13,567 nt of DNA, taken from contig CAYLIK010000084.1 of NCBI GenBank assembly GCA_964383565.1, positions 1 through 13,567 of the forward strand, read 5' to 3'. A program made the translations under genes and the position numbers. Shown piece after piece: positions 1-7,238 of this stretch. Every line of letters begins with the position of its first letter. The stretch's first letter is position 1. The notes under the pieces were generated by a model that saw only the letters and a list, made by a program, of their open reading frames with translations, was not told the DNA's origin and made no database searches. This DNA comes from CANJQJ01 sp964383565 (lineage in GTDB: Bacteria > Pseudomonadota > Alphaproteobacteria > Sphingomonadales > Sphingomonadaceae).

Positions 1-1
1 A

Positions 2-529
2 CGCTATCCGATTCCGCAGCACATTTGCGAGTTCACCTACGACCTGATGCAGGCAGGAAAACTCAGGTTCGACAAGGCGAAGAACGATCATATCAGACTC
101 ACGTACCACGACTCCTGCAACGTGGCGCGCGCCTCTCGGCTCGGCAACGTGCCGGGTGGGCAATTCGAGATTCCACGGGCGATCCTGAAGGCGACGTGCA
201 ACCATTTCTATGAGATGCCTGCCGACACCATCAAGGAGGGGACGCTATGCTGCGGCGGCGGCGGCGGCCTGCTGACGGACGAGCTCATGGAAATCCGCAA
301 GGCTGGAGCCCAGCCGCGCATGCGGGCGCTGAAGCAGGTCGCGGTGGAGCACGGGGTGACGCACATGGCCGCCATGTGCGCGATCTGCAAGGCGCAATTC
401 TCGAAGGTGTTGCCGATGTATGGCTTCGACATGGAGGCGATCGTTAGCGTGCACCAGATGGTGTCCGACGCCATCATCCTCGATCGCGGCGAGGGCGGAT
501 TCGAACAACGCGCGGACAACAAGGGATAG
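2..529 (+). CDS. dsrK: DsrK, C-terminal part (5' end outside window)
   Basis: This is the C-terminal ~175 residues of DsrK, the HdrD-like iron-sulfur subunit of the DsrMKJOP membrane complex. DsrK faces the cytoplasm and is thought to exchange electrons with the DsrC persulfide/trisulfide. The frame is open from base 2, so the start lies upstream. A cysteine-rich CCG domain is visible: Cys at bases 116-118 in an HDSCN context, the paired Cys at 248-253 followed by a Gly run (CCGGGGG), and a CAIC pair at 376-387. In HdrD/HdrB-type proteins this C...CC...CxxC pattern binds the noncubane [4Fe-4S] centre used in disulfide chemistry. The next gene, dsrL, starts 41 bases after the stop, matching the dsrK-dsrL order of purple sulfur bacteria. 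Other HdrD-like proteins share the domain, but the dsr context settles the identity. Confidence 0.93.
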   Translation, partial: RYPIPQHICEFTYDLMQAGKLRFDKAKNDHIRLTYHDSCNVARASRLGNVPGGQFEIPRAILKATCNHFYEMPADTIKEGTLCCGGGGGLLTDELMEIRKAGAQPRMRALKQVAVEHGVTHMAAMCAICKAQFSKVLPMYGFDMEAIVSVHQMVSDAIILDRGEGGFEQRADNKG

Positions 530-570
530 CAGGCTGCGAAACCGGCATGCCGAGCCCTGGGAGGAGAGCG

Positions 571-2529
571 ATGAAGAACATGGTCGACAACCAGAAGAAG
601 CCGCACACGTTCCGCCTTTTCAAGGACGGTGGGAACATGTGGAGCGGCTGGGACGATCTGACCGAGAAGATCTTTCAGGCCGATCGCACCTACAAGTGTC
701 CGACCTATGTCCATCGCACCCCGCCCTGTCAGGGTTCTTGCCCGTCCGGCCACGATGTTCGTGGCTGGCTTGGCATCGCACGGCAGATGGATAAGCCGCC
801 GGTCGCGGGAATGGCGTGGCAGGAATACGCCTTCCAGCGCATGCTGGACGCCAACCCCTTTCCATCCATGATGGGCCGCGTGTGTCCGGCCCCTTGCGAG
901 GACGGCTGCAACCGCAACGAGGTCGATGGTTTTATCGGCATCAATGCGGTCGAACAATACGTCGGCGACTGGGCCATCGAGAATGGCGTCAGGCTGGCCG
1001 TGCCTAGGGAGTCCACGGGAAAGAAGGTCGCCGTGATCGGCGGCGGGCCGGCGGGGCTTTCGGCGGCCTATTTTCTGCGCCGGCTGGGCCATCGGGTGAC
1101 GATCTTCGAAGCCAACGAGCAACTCGGCGGCATGATGCGCTACGGCATCCCCGGCTACCGCACGCCGCGCGAACTGCTCGATGCCGAGATCAAGCGTATC
1201 CTCGACACGGCCGTCGAGGTCCGGCTCAACACGCAGGTCGGCAAGAACGTGACTGTCGCCGAGCTGGAGAAGGACTTTGACGCGGTCTTCTGGGCGATCG
1301 GCGCGCAGAAGGGCCGCCCGCTGCCGGTGCCCGGCTGGGGCGCCGATGGCTGCCTTACCGGCGTTGAGTTCCTCGACGCCTTCAACCACGGCTGGGTCTT
1401 CTCGACCGCCAAGCGCATCGTCGTGGTGGGCGGCGGCGACACATCCATCGACGTCGCCTCCGTTGCCCGCCGTCTCGGCCACGTCACGACCGTTGGCAGG
1501 CACGATGCGGGCGGCCACGGCGTGGTCGGCTTCACGGCGCAGGACGTGGCGGGCACCCTGCGGCGCGAGGGTGTGCGGGCGACGCTTACCTCATTGTTCC
1601 CGATCGAGAAGATGATGGCTGCTGAACGCGAGCGCGAGGACGCCCTTCGCGAGGGCGTCGAGATCAAGGGCGGCGTGATGCCGACCGAGGTGCTGACCGA
1701 CGCGAAGGGCCGTGTTCGCGGGCTCAAGATGGGCGAATGCGCCATGAAGGGCGGCGCGCCCAAGCTCAAGCCCGGCACCGAGTTCGAGATTGAATGCGAG
1801 ATCGTCGTCTCGGCCATAGGGCAGATGGGAGACTTGGACGGTCTCGGCGATCTCGATAACGGCAAGGGCTTCATCGACATTCTCGCCGGTTACAAGACCC
1901 GGAAAGGCGAAAAGCACTTCGCCGGCGGCGATATCGTCCGCCCGCACCTATTGACTACGGCCATCGGCCACGGGCGCATTGCGGCCGAGAGCATCGACCA
2001 TTTCCTGGCGGGCGCGCCGCCCGACAAGCGGCCGAAGGTCGACGTGCACCACTTCAACCTGCTCGAGGAGTTGCACCAGCGCAACCTAAACCCACCCCGG
2101 TACGACCGATCGCAAACGCGCGGCACGGCGTCGGCCCAGTGGGCGATCCACAACTACGAGGACCGCTCGACGTCGCAGATCATTCCCCACGGCGACCTTT
2201 TCAAGGGTCATTTTAGGTTCGAGCCGCGCGGAAAGCGCACCGAGATCCACGTGTCGGTCGACGAAGTGCTTGGCAATTTCCGGGAACGCATCAAAGGCTT
2301 CACGGAGAAGGAGGCCGTTCGCGAAGGCGAGCGCTGCATGAGTTGCGGCATGTGCTTCGAGTGCGACAACTGCGTGATCTATTGCCCGCAGACCGCGGTC
2401 AAGCGTGTTGCCAAGAAGGATCGGGTCGTCGGGCGCTATGTCTACACCGATTACAACATGTGCATCGGCTGCCACATCTGCGCCGACGTTTGCCCCGCGG
2501 GCTACATCCAGATGGGACTCGGAGAATAG
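571..2529 (+). CDS. dsrL: DsrL, first copy (DsrL-1-like NAD(P)H:acceptor oxidoreductase)
   Basis: This 652-residue iron-sulfur flavoprotein is related to the small subunit of glutamate synthase. DsrL is the partner of rDsrAB and passes electrons from sulfide or persulfide oxidation to NAD(P)+. An N-terminal cysteine region (C43, C53, C57 and C105, C109, C113) resembles the Fe-S part of GltD. An FAD Rossmann motif GGGPAG lies at 157-162 and a nucleotide-binding GGGD at 287-290. At the C-terminus is a double ferredoxin-like region (C589 to C605 every third or fourth residue; C631, C634, C637, C641). Residues 341-343 are Ser-Leu-Phe where the second copy has Tyr-Arg-Arg, which fits the DsrL-1 type, whose characterised members prefer or require NAD(H). 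The start at 571 is preferred over ATG 547 because the strong Shine-Dalgarno GGGAGGAG (559-566) lies just before it. It is followed by a paralogue. Confidence 0.93.
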   Translation: MKNMVDNQKKPHTFRLFKDGGNMWSGWDDLTEKIFQADRTYKCPTYVHRTPPCQGSCPSGHDVRGWLGIARQMDKPPVAGMAWQEYAFQRMLDANPFPSMMGRVCPAPCEDGCNRNEVDGFIGINAVEQYVGDWAIENGVRLAVPRESTGKKVAVIGGGPAGLSAAYFLRRLGHRVTIFEANEQLGGMMRYGIPGYRTPRELLDAEIKRILDTAVEVRLNTQVGKNVTVAELEKDFDAVFWAIGAQKGRPLPVPGWGADGCLTGVEFLDAFNHGWVFSTAKRIVVVGGGDTSIDVASVARRLGHVTTVGRHDAGGHGVVGFTAQDVAGTLRREGVRATLTSLFPIEKMMAAEREREDALREGVEIKGGVMPTEVLTDAKGRVRGLKMGECAMKGGAPKLKPGTEFEIECEIVVSAIGQMGDLDGLGDLDNGKGFIDILAGYKTRKGEKHFAGGDIVRPHLLTTAIGHGRIAAESIDHFLAGAPPDKRPKVDVHHFNLLEELHQRNLNPPRYDRSQTRGTASAQWAIHNYEDRSTSQIIPHGDLFKGHFRFEPRGKRTEIHVSVDEVLGNFRERIKGFTEKEAVREGERCMSCGMCFECDNCVIYCPQTAVKRVAKKDRVVGRYVYTDYNMCIGCHICADVCPAGYIQMGLGE

Positions 2530-2554
2530 CGGCGCGTGCGTCATGGAGGTCGTC

Positions 2555-2662
2555 ATGTCAGGAAAAAACCAAGCTAAGCTAGGCGGTCGCTCGCGCGGGC
2601 CCGCCGCCGGGACTGCCGCCTCGCCGCGCGCGCAATCGGGAGGGCACCGCAATGGCCGATAG
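2555..2662 (+). CDS. Possible 35-residue leader ORF overlapping the second dsrL start
   Basis: In the 122-base gap between the two dsrL genes a small frame starts at ATG 2555, four bases after a good Shine-Dalgarno (GGAGGT, 2545-2550). It ends at TAG 2660-2662, overlapping the second dsrL start codon at 2652 by 11 bases. The encoded peptide is basic and low in complexity, rich in Gly, Ala, Arg and Ser, with no hydrophobic segment and no family I recognise. It could be a leader that couples translation to the second dsrL, or simply spacer DNA with a chance frame. The ribosome-site spacing is short, which counts against it. Confidence 0.2.
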   Translation: MSGKNQAKLGGRSRGPAAGTAASPRAQSGGHRNGR

Positions 2663-4583
2663 TCCCCCCGCTTTCCGGCGGTACAAGGATGGTGACAACG
2701 CTCCGCCGCCATTGCACGAATCAATCTTCGTTGCCGGCCATTCCTATAAATGTCCGACCTACGTCCATCGCACGCCGCCTTGCCAGGGTAGCTGTCCGGC
2801 GGGTGAAGACATTCGCGGGTGGCTGAACATCGTCCGCGGAATCGAAAAACCCCCGGCGAAAATGCCCTGGCAGGAATACGCCTTCTACCGTATCGCCGAG
2901 GCAAACCCCTTCCCGGCGATCATGGGCCGGGTTTGCCCGGCGCCTTGCGAGGACGGCTGCAACCGCAACGAGGTGGAAGATCACGTCGGAATCAACGCAA
3001 TCGAGCATCTCATCGGCGACTATGCTCTGGAGAAACGGCTGGCACTGCGGGCCGCCGGGACCGCGACGGGCAAGAGGGTGGCCATTGTCGGCAGCGGCCC
3101 TGCCGGCCTCGCCTGCGCCTATCAATTGCGCCGCATGGGCCATGCTTGCGTGGTGTTCGAGGCGCGCACGGCCCTCGGTGGCATGGTGTACTACGGCATC
3201 CCGGGCTACCGCACGCCGAGGGATGTGCTCGATGGCGAGGTGCGGCGCATCCTCGATATGGGCGTCGAAGTACGCACGAGCGTCAAAGTGGGCGTCGACA
3301 TCGAACTTGCCGCGCTCGAGCGCGAGTTCGACGCGGTGTTTCTCGCCATTGGCGCCCAGGCAGGAAGCGCGCTTTCGGTTCCCGGAGCCGCCGAGGCCGC
3401 CAACTGCATCAGCGGCATCGCTTTCCTCGACGCCTTTAACGATGGACGGCTCAGGCACGGGGCCCGGCGTGTCCTGGTGATCGGCGGAGGCGATACAGCG
3501 ATGGATGTCGCCGCGGTCGCGCGCCGGATCGGGCACGTTGCGCAAATCCACGAGAAGGACCGGCCCGAATACGTGGTGCTCAGCCATACTGTCCAAGACG
3601 TGGCCACGATCGCCAGGCGCGATGGCGCCGAAGTCACGATCGTCTATCGCAGGCCGGTGGAAAAAATGCCAGCGGCGAAGATGGAGACAGAGCACGTCAT
3701 CCGGGAGGGAGTCCGGATTCGCGGCTCCCTCGTTCCCGTCGCGGTGGTTCTCGACCGTCCCGATCGCGCAAAGGCGCTACGCGTCGCCGAGGTCGATTGG
3801 CCGGGCGGAAAGATGGCAATCAAGAAGGGCAGCGAGTTCGACATCGAGTGCGACCTGATCGTCGCGGCCATCGGACAGGCCAGTGAGTTCACGGGAATCG
3901 AGGAGCTCAATAACGGCAAAGGTCTGATCAGCGTCGATCAGCACTACAGGTGGCCGGGCCGCCCGGGCCTTTTCGCCGGCGGCGACGCGCTTCGGCCGCA
4001 CCTCATAACCACGGCGGTCGGGCAGGCTTCGATCGCGGCAAACAGCATCGACCACTACCTGCGCGGCGAGGCGCAGGCGCGCCCGCCGAAGGTCAACGTG
4101 CATCATTTCAGCCTGCTCGCTAAGCTGCGTGAGGCCGGTCACGATCTCGTGTCGTACAACCACGAAGCGCATCGTGGCACGGACAGCGCCCCCTTCGCCG
4201 TTCACAATTATGAGGATCGCGCGCAGTCCGAAATCGTCCCCGCCGACGAGCTGTTCCTTGGTCACTGGCATTTCGCGGCACGCCACCGGCGCCAAGAGAA
4301 GGACATTTCGGCAAGCAACGTCCTTGGCCATTTCGAGGAACGTCTTTACCCGCTGTCCGAAGAAGAGGCGCAGGCCGAAGCCGAGCGGTGCATGAGCTGC
4401 GGCATGTGTTTCGAGTGCGACAACTGCATCATTTATTGCCCGCAATTGGCCGTCCGCCGGGTGAAGAAGCGCGACGCGACGACCGGGCGGTATGTGGAGA
4501 CCGAGTACACACGATGTACCGGCTGCCACATTTGCGCGGATGTATGCCCGTCGGGTTATATTCAGATGGGGCTCGGGCAGTGA
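2652..4583 (+). CDS. dsrL2: DsrL, second copy (DsrL-2-like, with YRR motif)
   Basis: This is a complete 643-residue paralogue of the preceding DsrL with the same architecture. N-terminal Fe-S cysteines are C34, C44, C48 and C95, C99, C103. The FAD motif GSGPAG is at 147-152, the nucleotide-binding GGGD at 278-281, and the C-terminal clusters at C580 to C596 and C622, C625, C628, C632. The key difference is Tyr332-Arg333-Arg334 (bases 3645-3653), in a VYRRPVEKMP context typical of GltD-like NADPH-binding domains. In the DsrL family this YRR motif is conserved in type DsrL-2 and has been linked to NADP(H) specificity. I infer that this copy uses NADP(H). The symbol dsrL2 is descriptive; the type needs a tree. 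A Shine-Dalgarno GGGAGGG (2638-2644) precedes the ATG by 7 bases. The stop overlaps the dsrJ GTG start. Confidence 0.9.
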   Translation: MADSPPAFRRYKDGDNAPPPLHESIFVAGHSYKCPTYVHRTPPCQGSCPAGEDIRGWLNIVRGIEKPPAKMPWQEYAFYRIAEANPFPAIMGRVCPAPCEDGCNRNEVEDHVGINAIEHLIGDYALEKRLALRAAGTATGKRVAIVGSGPAGLACAYQLRRMGHACVVFEARTALGGMVYYGIPGYRTPRDVLDGEVRRILDMGVEVRTSVKVGVDIELAALEREFDAVFLAIGAQAGSALSVPGAAEAANCISGIAFLDAFNDGRLRHGARRVLVIGGGDTAMDVAAVARRIGHVAQIHEKDRPEYVVLSHTVQDVATIARRDGAEVTIVYRRPVEKMPAAKMETEHVIREGVRIRGSLVPVAVVLDRPDRAKALRVAEVDWPGGKMAIKKGSEFDIECDLIVAAIGQASEFTGIEELNNGKGLISVDQHYRWPGRPGLFAGGDALRPHLITTAVGQASIAANSIDHYLRGEAQARPPKVNVHHFSLLAKLREAGHDLVSYNHEAHRGTDSAPFAVHNYEDRAQSEIVPADELFLGHWHFAARHRRQEKDISASNVLGHFEERLYPLSEEEAQAEAERCMSCGMCFECDNCIIYCPQLAVRRVKKRDATTGRYVETEYTRCTGCHICADVCPSGYIQMGLGQ

Positions 4584-5071
4584 TACGACCGGTGCGCATC
4601 GGCGCGGCTTGGCGCGTGTGCCTGGGGTTTTTGCTCGCCTTTACCGCGGTCGCCCCGATCGGCGGAACGCCGGGCGGGGCGCAGGAGCTTGTGGCGGCCG
4701 GCGGAACGCCAACGCCAAAGCCCGCCCGCGGCCAAGGCGAGGCATGCGTTGCCGAGACCGGCTGGATGCGGCGCAACCACATGACCGCGCTAAGCCACCA
4801 ACGCGACAGTACGGTCCATGCCGGCATCCGCACCAAGCGCTTCAGCCTAAAGGGCTGCATCGAGTGCCATGCGGTGAGTGGCGCGGACGGCGCGCCGGTC
4901 ACTGTCGCGAGTCCCGAGCATTTCTGCCGCACCTGCCACGACTACGTCGCCGTGCGCGTGGATTGCTTCGAGTGCCACGCCTCCCGGCCCGAGACCAAAG
5001 CATCGGCCGAGAATCCACCTGGGAACGGCTGGACGGTAGTTGGGCAATATCTGAAGAGCGTCAAGCGGTGA
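4580..5071 (+). CDS. dsrJ: DsrJ, periplasmic triheme cytochrome c
   Basis: DsrJ is the 163-residue periplasmic triheme cytochrome of the DsrMKJOP complex. Three CxxCH heme c motifs are present: C93-H97, C116-H120 and C129-H133. A hydrophobic stretch at about residues 9-26 after basic residues is a Sec signal peptide or membrane anchor. Cys56, in a GEACV context before a conserved-looking Trp-Met-Arg and His-rich segment, is a good candidate for the distal Cys ligand of the unusual His/Cys heme described for A. vinosum DsrJ. I chose GTG 4580 because it overlaps the dsrL stop (GTGA) and places the signal peptide at the very N-terminus; an in-frame GTG at 4592 is a slightly shorter alternative. 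The overlap implies translational coupling to the gene upstream. Confidence 0.92.
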   Translation: MIRPVRIGAAWRVCLGFLLAFTAVAPIGGTPGGAQELVAAGGTPTPKPARGQGEACVAETGWMRRNHMTALSHQRDSTVHAGIRTKRFSLKGCIECHAVSGADGAPVTVASPEHFCRTCHDYVAVRVDCFECHASRPETKASAENPPGNGWTVVGQYLKSVKR

Positions 5072-5877
5072 GCTGCGAATCAAGAAGCGGCGCGGGATGC
5101 GGGGACGCCGCGGCGTGCGCCTGCGCCCACACGCGCGCCGATGCGACCGACAAGTCGCGCCGCGCCTTCCTGCGCGACGCCGCGGCGATGGCGGTGTCGA
5201 CGCTTGCTGCCGGCGTCACGCTCTACGCCTTCGGCGCGGCGGCCGACCGCAAACCCGACGAAGAAGTGACGTCGAAAGTGCGCTGGGGACTGCTGATCGA
5301 CGCCTCGAAGTGTCCCGACGGCTGCAACAAGTGCGTCACCGCCTGCCAAGTTGAGAACGGTTGGCGCGATACAGGACGCCCCGAGACGGACGCCCAGTGG
5401 ATACGAAAGCTGACCGTAAGGAATCCGAAGGACGGCGCGACTTTCGCGCTGCCGATGATGTGCCAGCATTGCGCCAACCCCCCATGTGTCGACGTATGTC
5501 CGACCGGCGCTTCGTTTAAGCGTGCCGACGGCATCGTGCTCGTCGACAAGCATACCTGCATCGGCTGCCGCTACTGCATGATGGCCTGCCCCTATAAGGC
5601 GCGCTCGTTCGTGCACGAGCCGCTTGAGGGCCAGAAACCGCATGCGCCGCGCGGCAAGGGCACGGTCGAAAGCTGCACGCTGTGCGTTCACCGGGTGGAC
5701 GAAGGGCGCGTTCCTGCCTGCGTGGAGGCGTGCAACGATGCGTCAGGGGGTGCGATGCTGTTCGGCGATCTCAACGATCCGTCGAGCGAGATCGCCAAGC
5801 GCGTCGCCGCATACCGGCCGGCCCGCATCCGCGCCGATCTCGGCACCGATACCGGCGTCTACTACAGGAACATCTAG
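5068..5877 (+). CDS. dsrO: DsrO, periplasmic Tat-exported ferredoxin subunit
   Basis: DsrO is the four-cluster iron-sulfur subunit of the DsrMKJOP complex; it works in the periplasm between DsrJ and the membrane protein DsrP. The 269-residue product has a twin-arginine motif SRRAFLRD (Arg31-Arg32) followed by a hydrophobic Ala/Val-rich segment to about residue 58, so it is exported folded. Four ferredoxin-type cysteine groups follow: C82-C93, C132-C144, C164-C174 and C203-C222. The start is GTG 5068, overlapping the dsrJ stop as GTGA. No other start codon occurs between it and the twin-arginine motif. An oddity is the long N-region with four cysteines (C3, C11, C17, C19) and His21 before the signal. 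The C-terminal frame ends 29 bases before dsrP. Confidence 0.93.
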   Translation: MSCESRSGAGCGDAAACACAHTRADATDKSRRAFLRDAAAMAVSTLAAGVTLYAFGAAADRKPDEEVTSKVRWGLLIDASKCPDGCNKCVTACQVENGWRDTGRPETDAQWIRKLTVRNPKDGATFALPMMCQHCANPPCVDVCPTGASFKRADGIVLVDKHTCIGCRYCMMACPYKARSFVHEPLEGQKPHAPRGKGTVESCTLCVHRVDEGRVPACVEACNDASGGAMLFGDLNDPSSEIAKRVAAYRPARIRADLGTDTGVYYRNI

Positions 5878-5906
5878 GCCGCGGGACGCGCCGGCGAAGG
5901 AGAGCG

Positions 5907-7130
5907 ATGGAGAGAGTTGGCTATCAAAAGCTCGAAGAGCTCGGCCTCCGCTTCTGGGGCCTGTCGGCGCTGTACGGCGTGCTTGTTCTTGCCGGGCTCG
6001 GCGCGGCCTATGTCATGGAGCATCGCGGCCACATCGTCACCGGCATGACCAACGAGATCGTCTGGGGCGTTCCGCACGTATTTGCCGTGCTCTTGATCGT
6101 GTCGGCATCGGGCGCGCTCAACATCGCCTCTCTCTCTTCCGTGTTCAACAAGCCGGCCTACAAGCCTTACGCGCGGTTATCGGGACTGCTAGCCTTCACA
6201 CTCCTCATCGGCGGGCTTGCGGTGCTCGTGCTCGATCTCGGCCGGCCCGACCGGCTGACTGTGGCCATGACTAACTATAACTTCAAGTCTATCTTCGCCT
6301 GGAACATCTTCCTCTACGTCGGATTCCTCGCCATCATCGGGGCCTATCTTTTCACGATGATGGACCGGCGTGCGTCCCGTTCGATTCTGCTGTCCGAGTC
6401 GGTCGGCTTGCTCGGCTTTGTTTGGCGGCTGGTTCTCACGACGGGAACAGGTGCGATCTTCGGTTGGCTTGTCGCCCGCGAGGCTTACGATGCCGCGATC
6501 ATGGCGCCGTTATTCATCGCTGCTTCCCTGCTTTACGGCCTGGCTTTTACCATCCTGGTACTTGAAATCATGGGCTGGCAGGCGCGCCAGGAGCTCATGT
6601 CCGACGAGATGGCAGGCAGGCTCCGCGGCCTTCTGATGATCTTCGCGCTGGCGGTCCTTTACTTCACGGCCGTCCATCACCTCACCAAACTCTACGCCGG
6701 CGAACATCGCGGAATCGAACGCTTTCTGCTGCTCGAAGGCAGGCCCTACGCCGCGGTATTTTGGATCGGTCAAATATTTGCCGGCAGCGTACTGCCGCTG
6801 GCGGTCCTCGCCGTGCCGAGGTCCGGTTCGAGCCGCACGGCGATCGCGATCGCCTCGGCGCTGTTCCTGGCCGGCGGCCTGGCGCAGATGTATGTCATCA
6901 TTATCGGCGGCCAAGCCTATCCGCTGAACCTGTTCCCGGGCATGGAAGTGGCGAGCGCATTCCGCGACGGCCAGGTAGCGAGTTACAGGGCCTCGTTGCC
7001 GGAGATACTGCTTGGGCTGAGCGGACTTTCCATCGCCATGCTCCTCGCGAGCATCGCCGTTAAGCTTTTGCCGTTTCTGCCAAGGTCGGTTCGTGACGAG
7101 GCGGCCGATCGGGCGTCGGCCGCTTTCTGA
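5907..7130 (+). CDS. dsrP: DsrP, NrfD-family membrane quinone-interacting subunit
   Basis: DsrP is the integral membrane subunit of the DsrMKJOP complex. It belongs to the NrfD/PsrC family, which exchanges electrons between a periplasmic ferredoxin subunit (here DsrO) and the quinone pool without its own heme. The 407-residue product shows about ten hydrophobic segments, near residues 17-36, 54-75, 90-111, 129-150, 165-187, 198-220, 238-259, 281-303, 312-334 and 365-388. A DLGRPDR sequence at 110-116 fits the NrfD family. ATG 5907 is preceded by a purine-rich AAGGAGAG (5897-5904). It directly follows dsrO, the order seen in other dsr operons. The C-terminal tail after residue 388 is short and charged. 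Confidence 0.93.
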   Translation: MERVGYQKLEELGLRFWGLSALYGVLVLAGLGAAYVMEHRGHIVTGMTNEIVWGVPHVFAVLLIVSASGALNIASLSSVFNKPAYKPYARLSGLLAFTLLIGGLAVLVLDLGRPDRLTVAMTNYNFKSIFAWNIFLYVGFLAIIGAYLFTMMDRRASRSILLSESVGLLGFVWRLVLTTGTGAIFGWLVAREAYDAAIMAPLFIAASLLYGLAFTILVLEIMGWQARQELMSDEMAGRLRGLLMIFALAVLYFTAVHHLTKLYAGEHRGIERFLLLEGRPYAAVFWIGQIFAGSVLPLAVLAVPRSGSSRTAIAIASALFLAGGLAQMYVIIIGGQAYPLNLFPGMEVASAFRDGQVASYRASLPEILLGLSGLSIAMLLASIAVKLLPFLPRSVRDEAADRASAAF

Positions 7131-7238
7131 TCCTCGGCCGGTCCGGCTTCCCGTGCGGGCGCCACCGGCCGTCGGGTGGAAAGACCGTCGCGGTTCCAAG
7201 CATATGATAGGCTGCCGGCTGGCGGCATGGTGAACGGC

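Noticed and set aside
208..1518. A 436-codon open frame on the minus strand
   Set aside because: It lies antisense to dsrK and dsrL, both of which have clear family motifs. Long antisense frames are expected in GC-rich coding DNA, and its translation shows no domain.
2086..3695. Long minus-strand frames opposite the two dsrL genes
   Set aside because: They are antisense to conserved genes, lack ribosome sites and have compositions typical of shadow frames.
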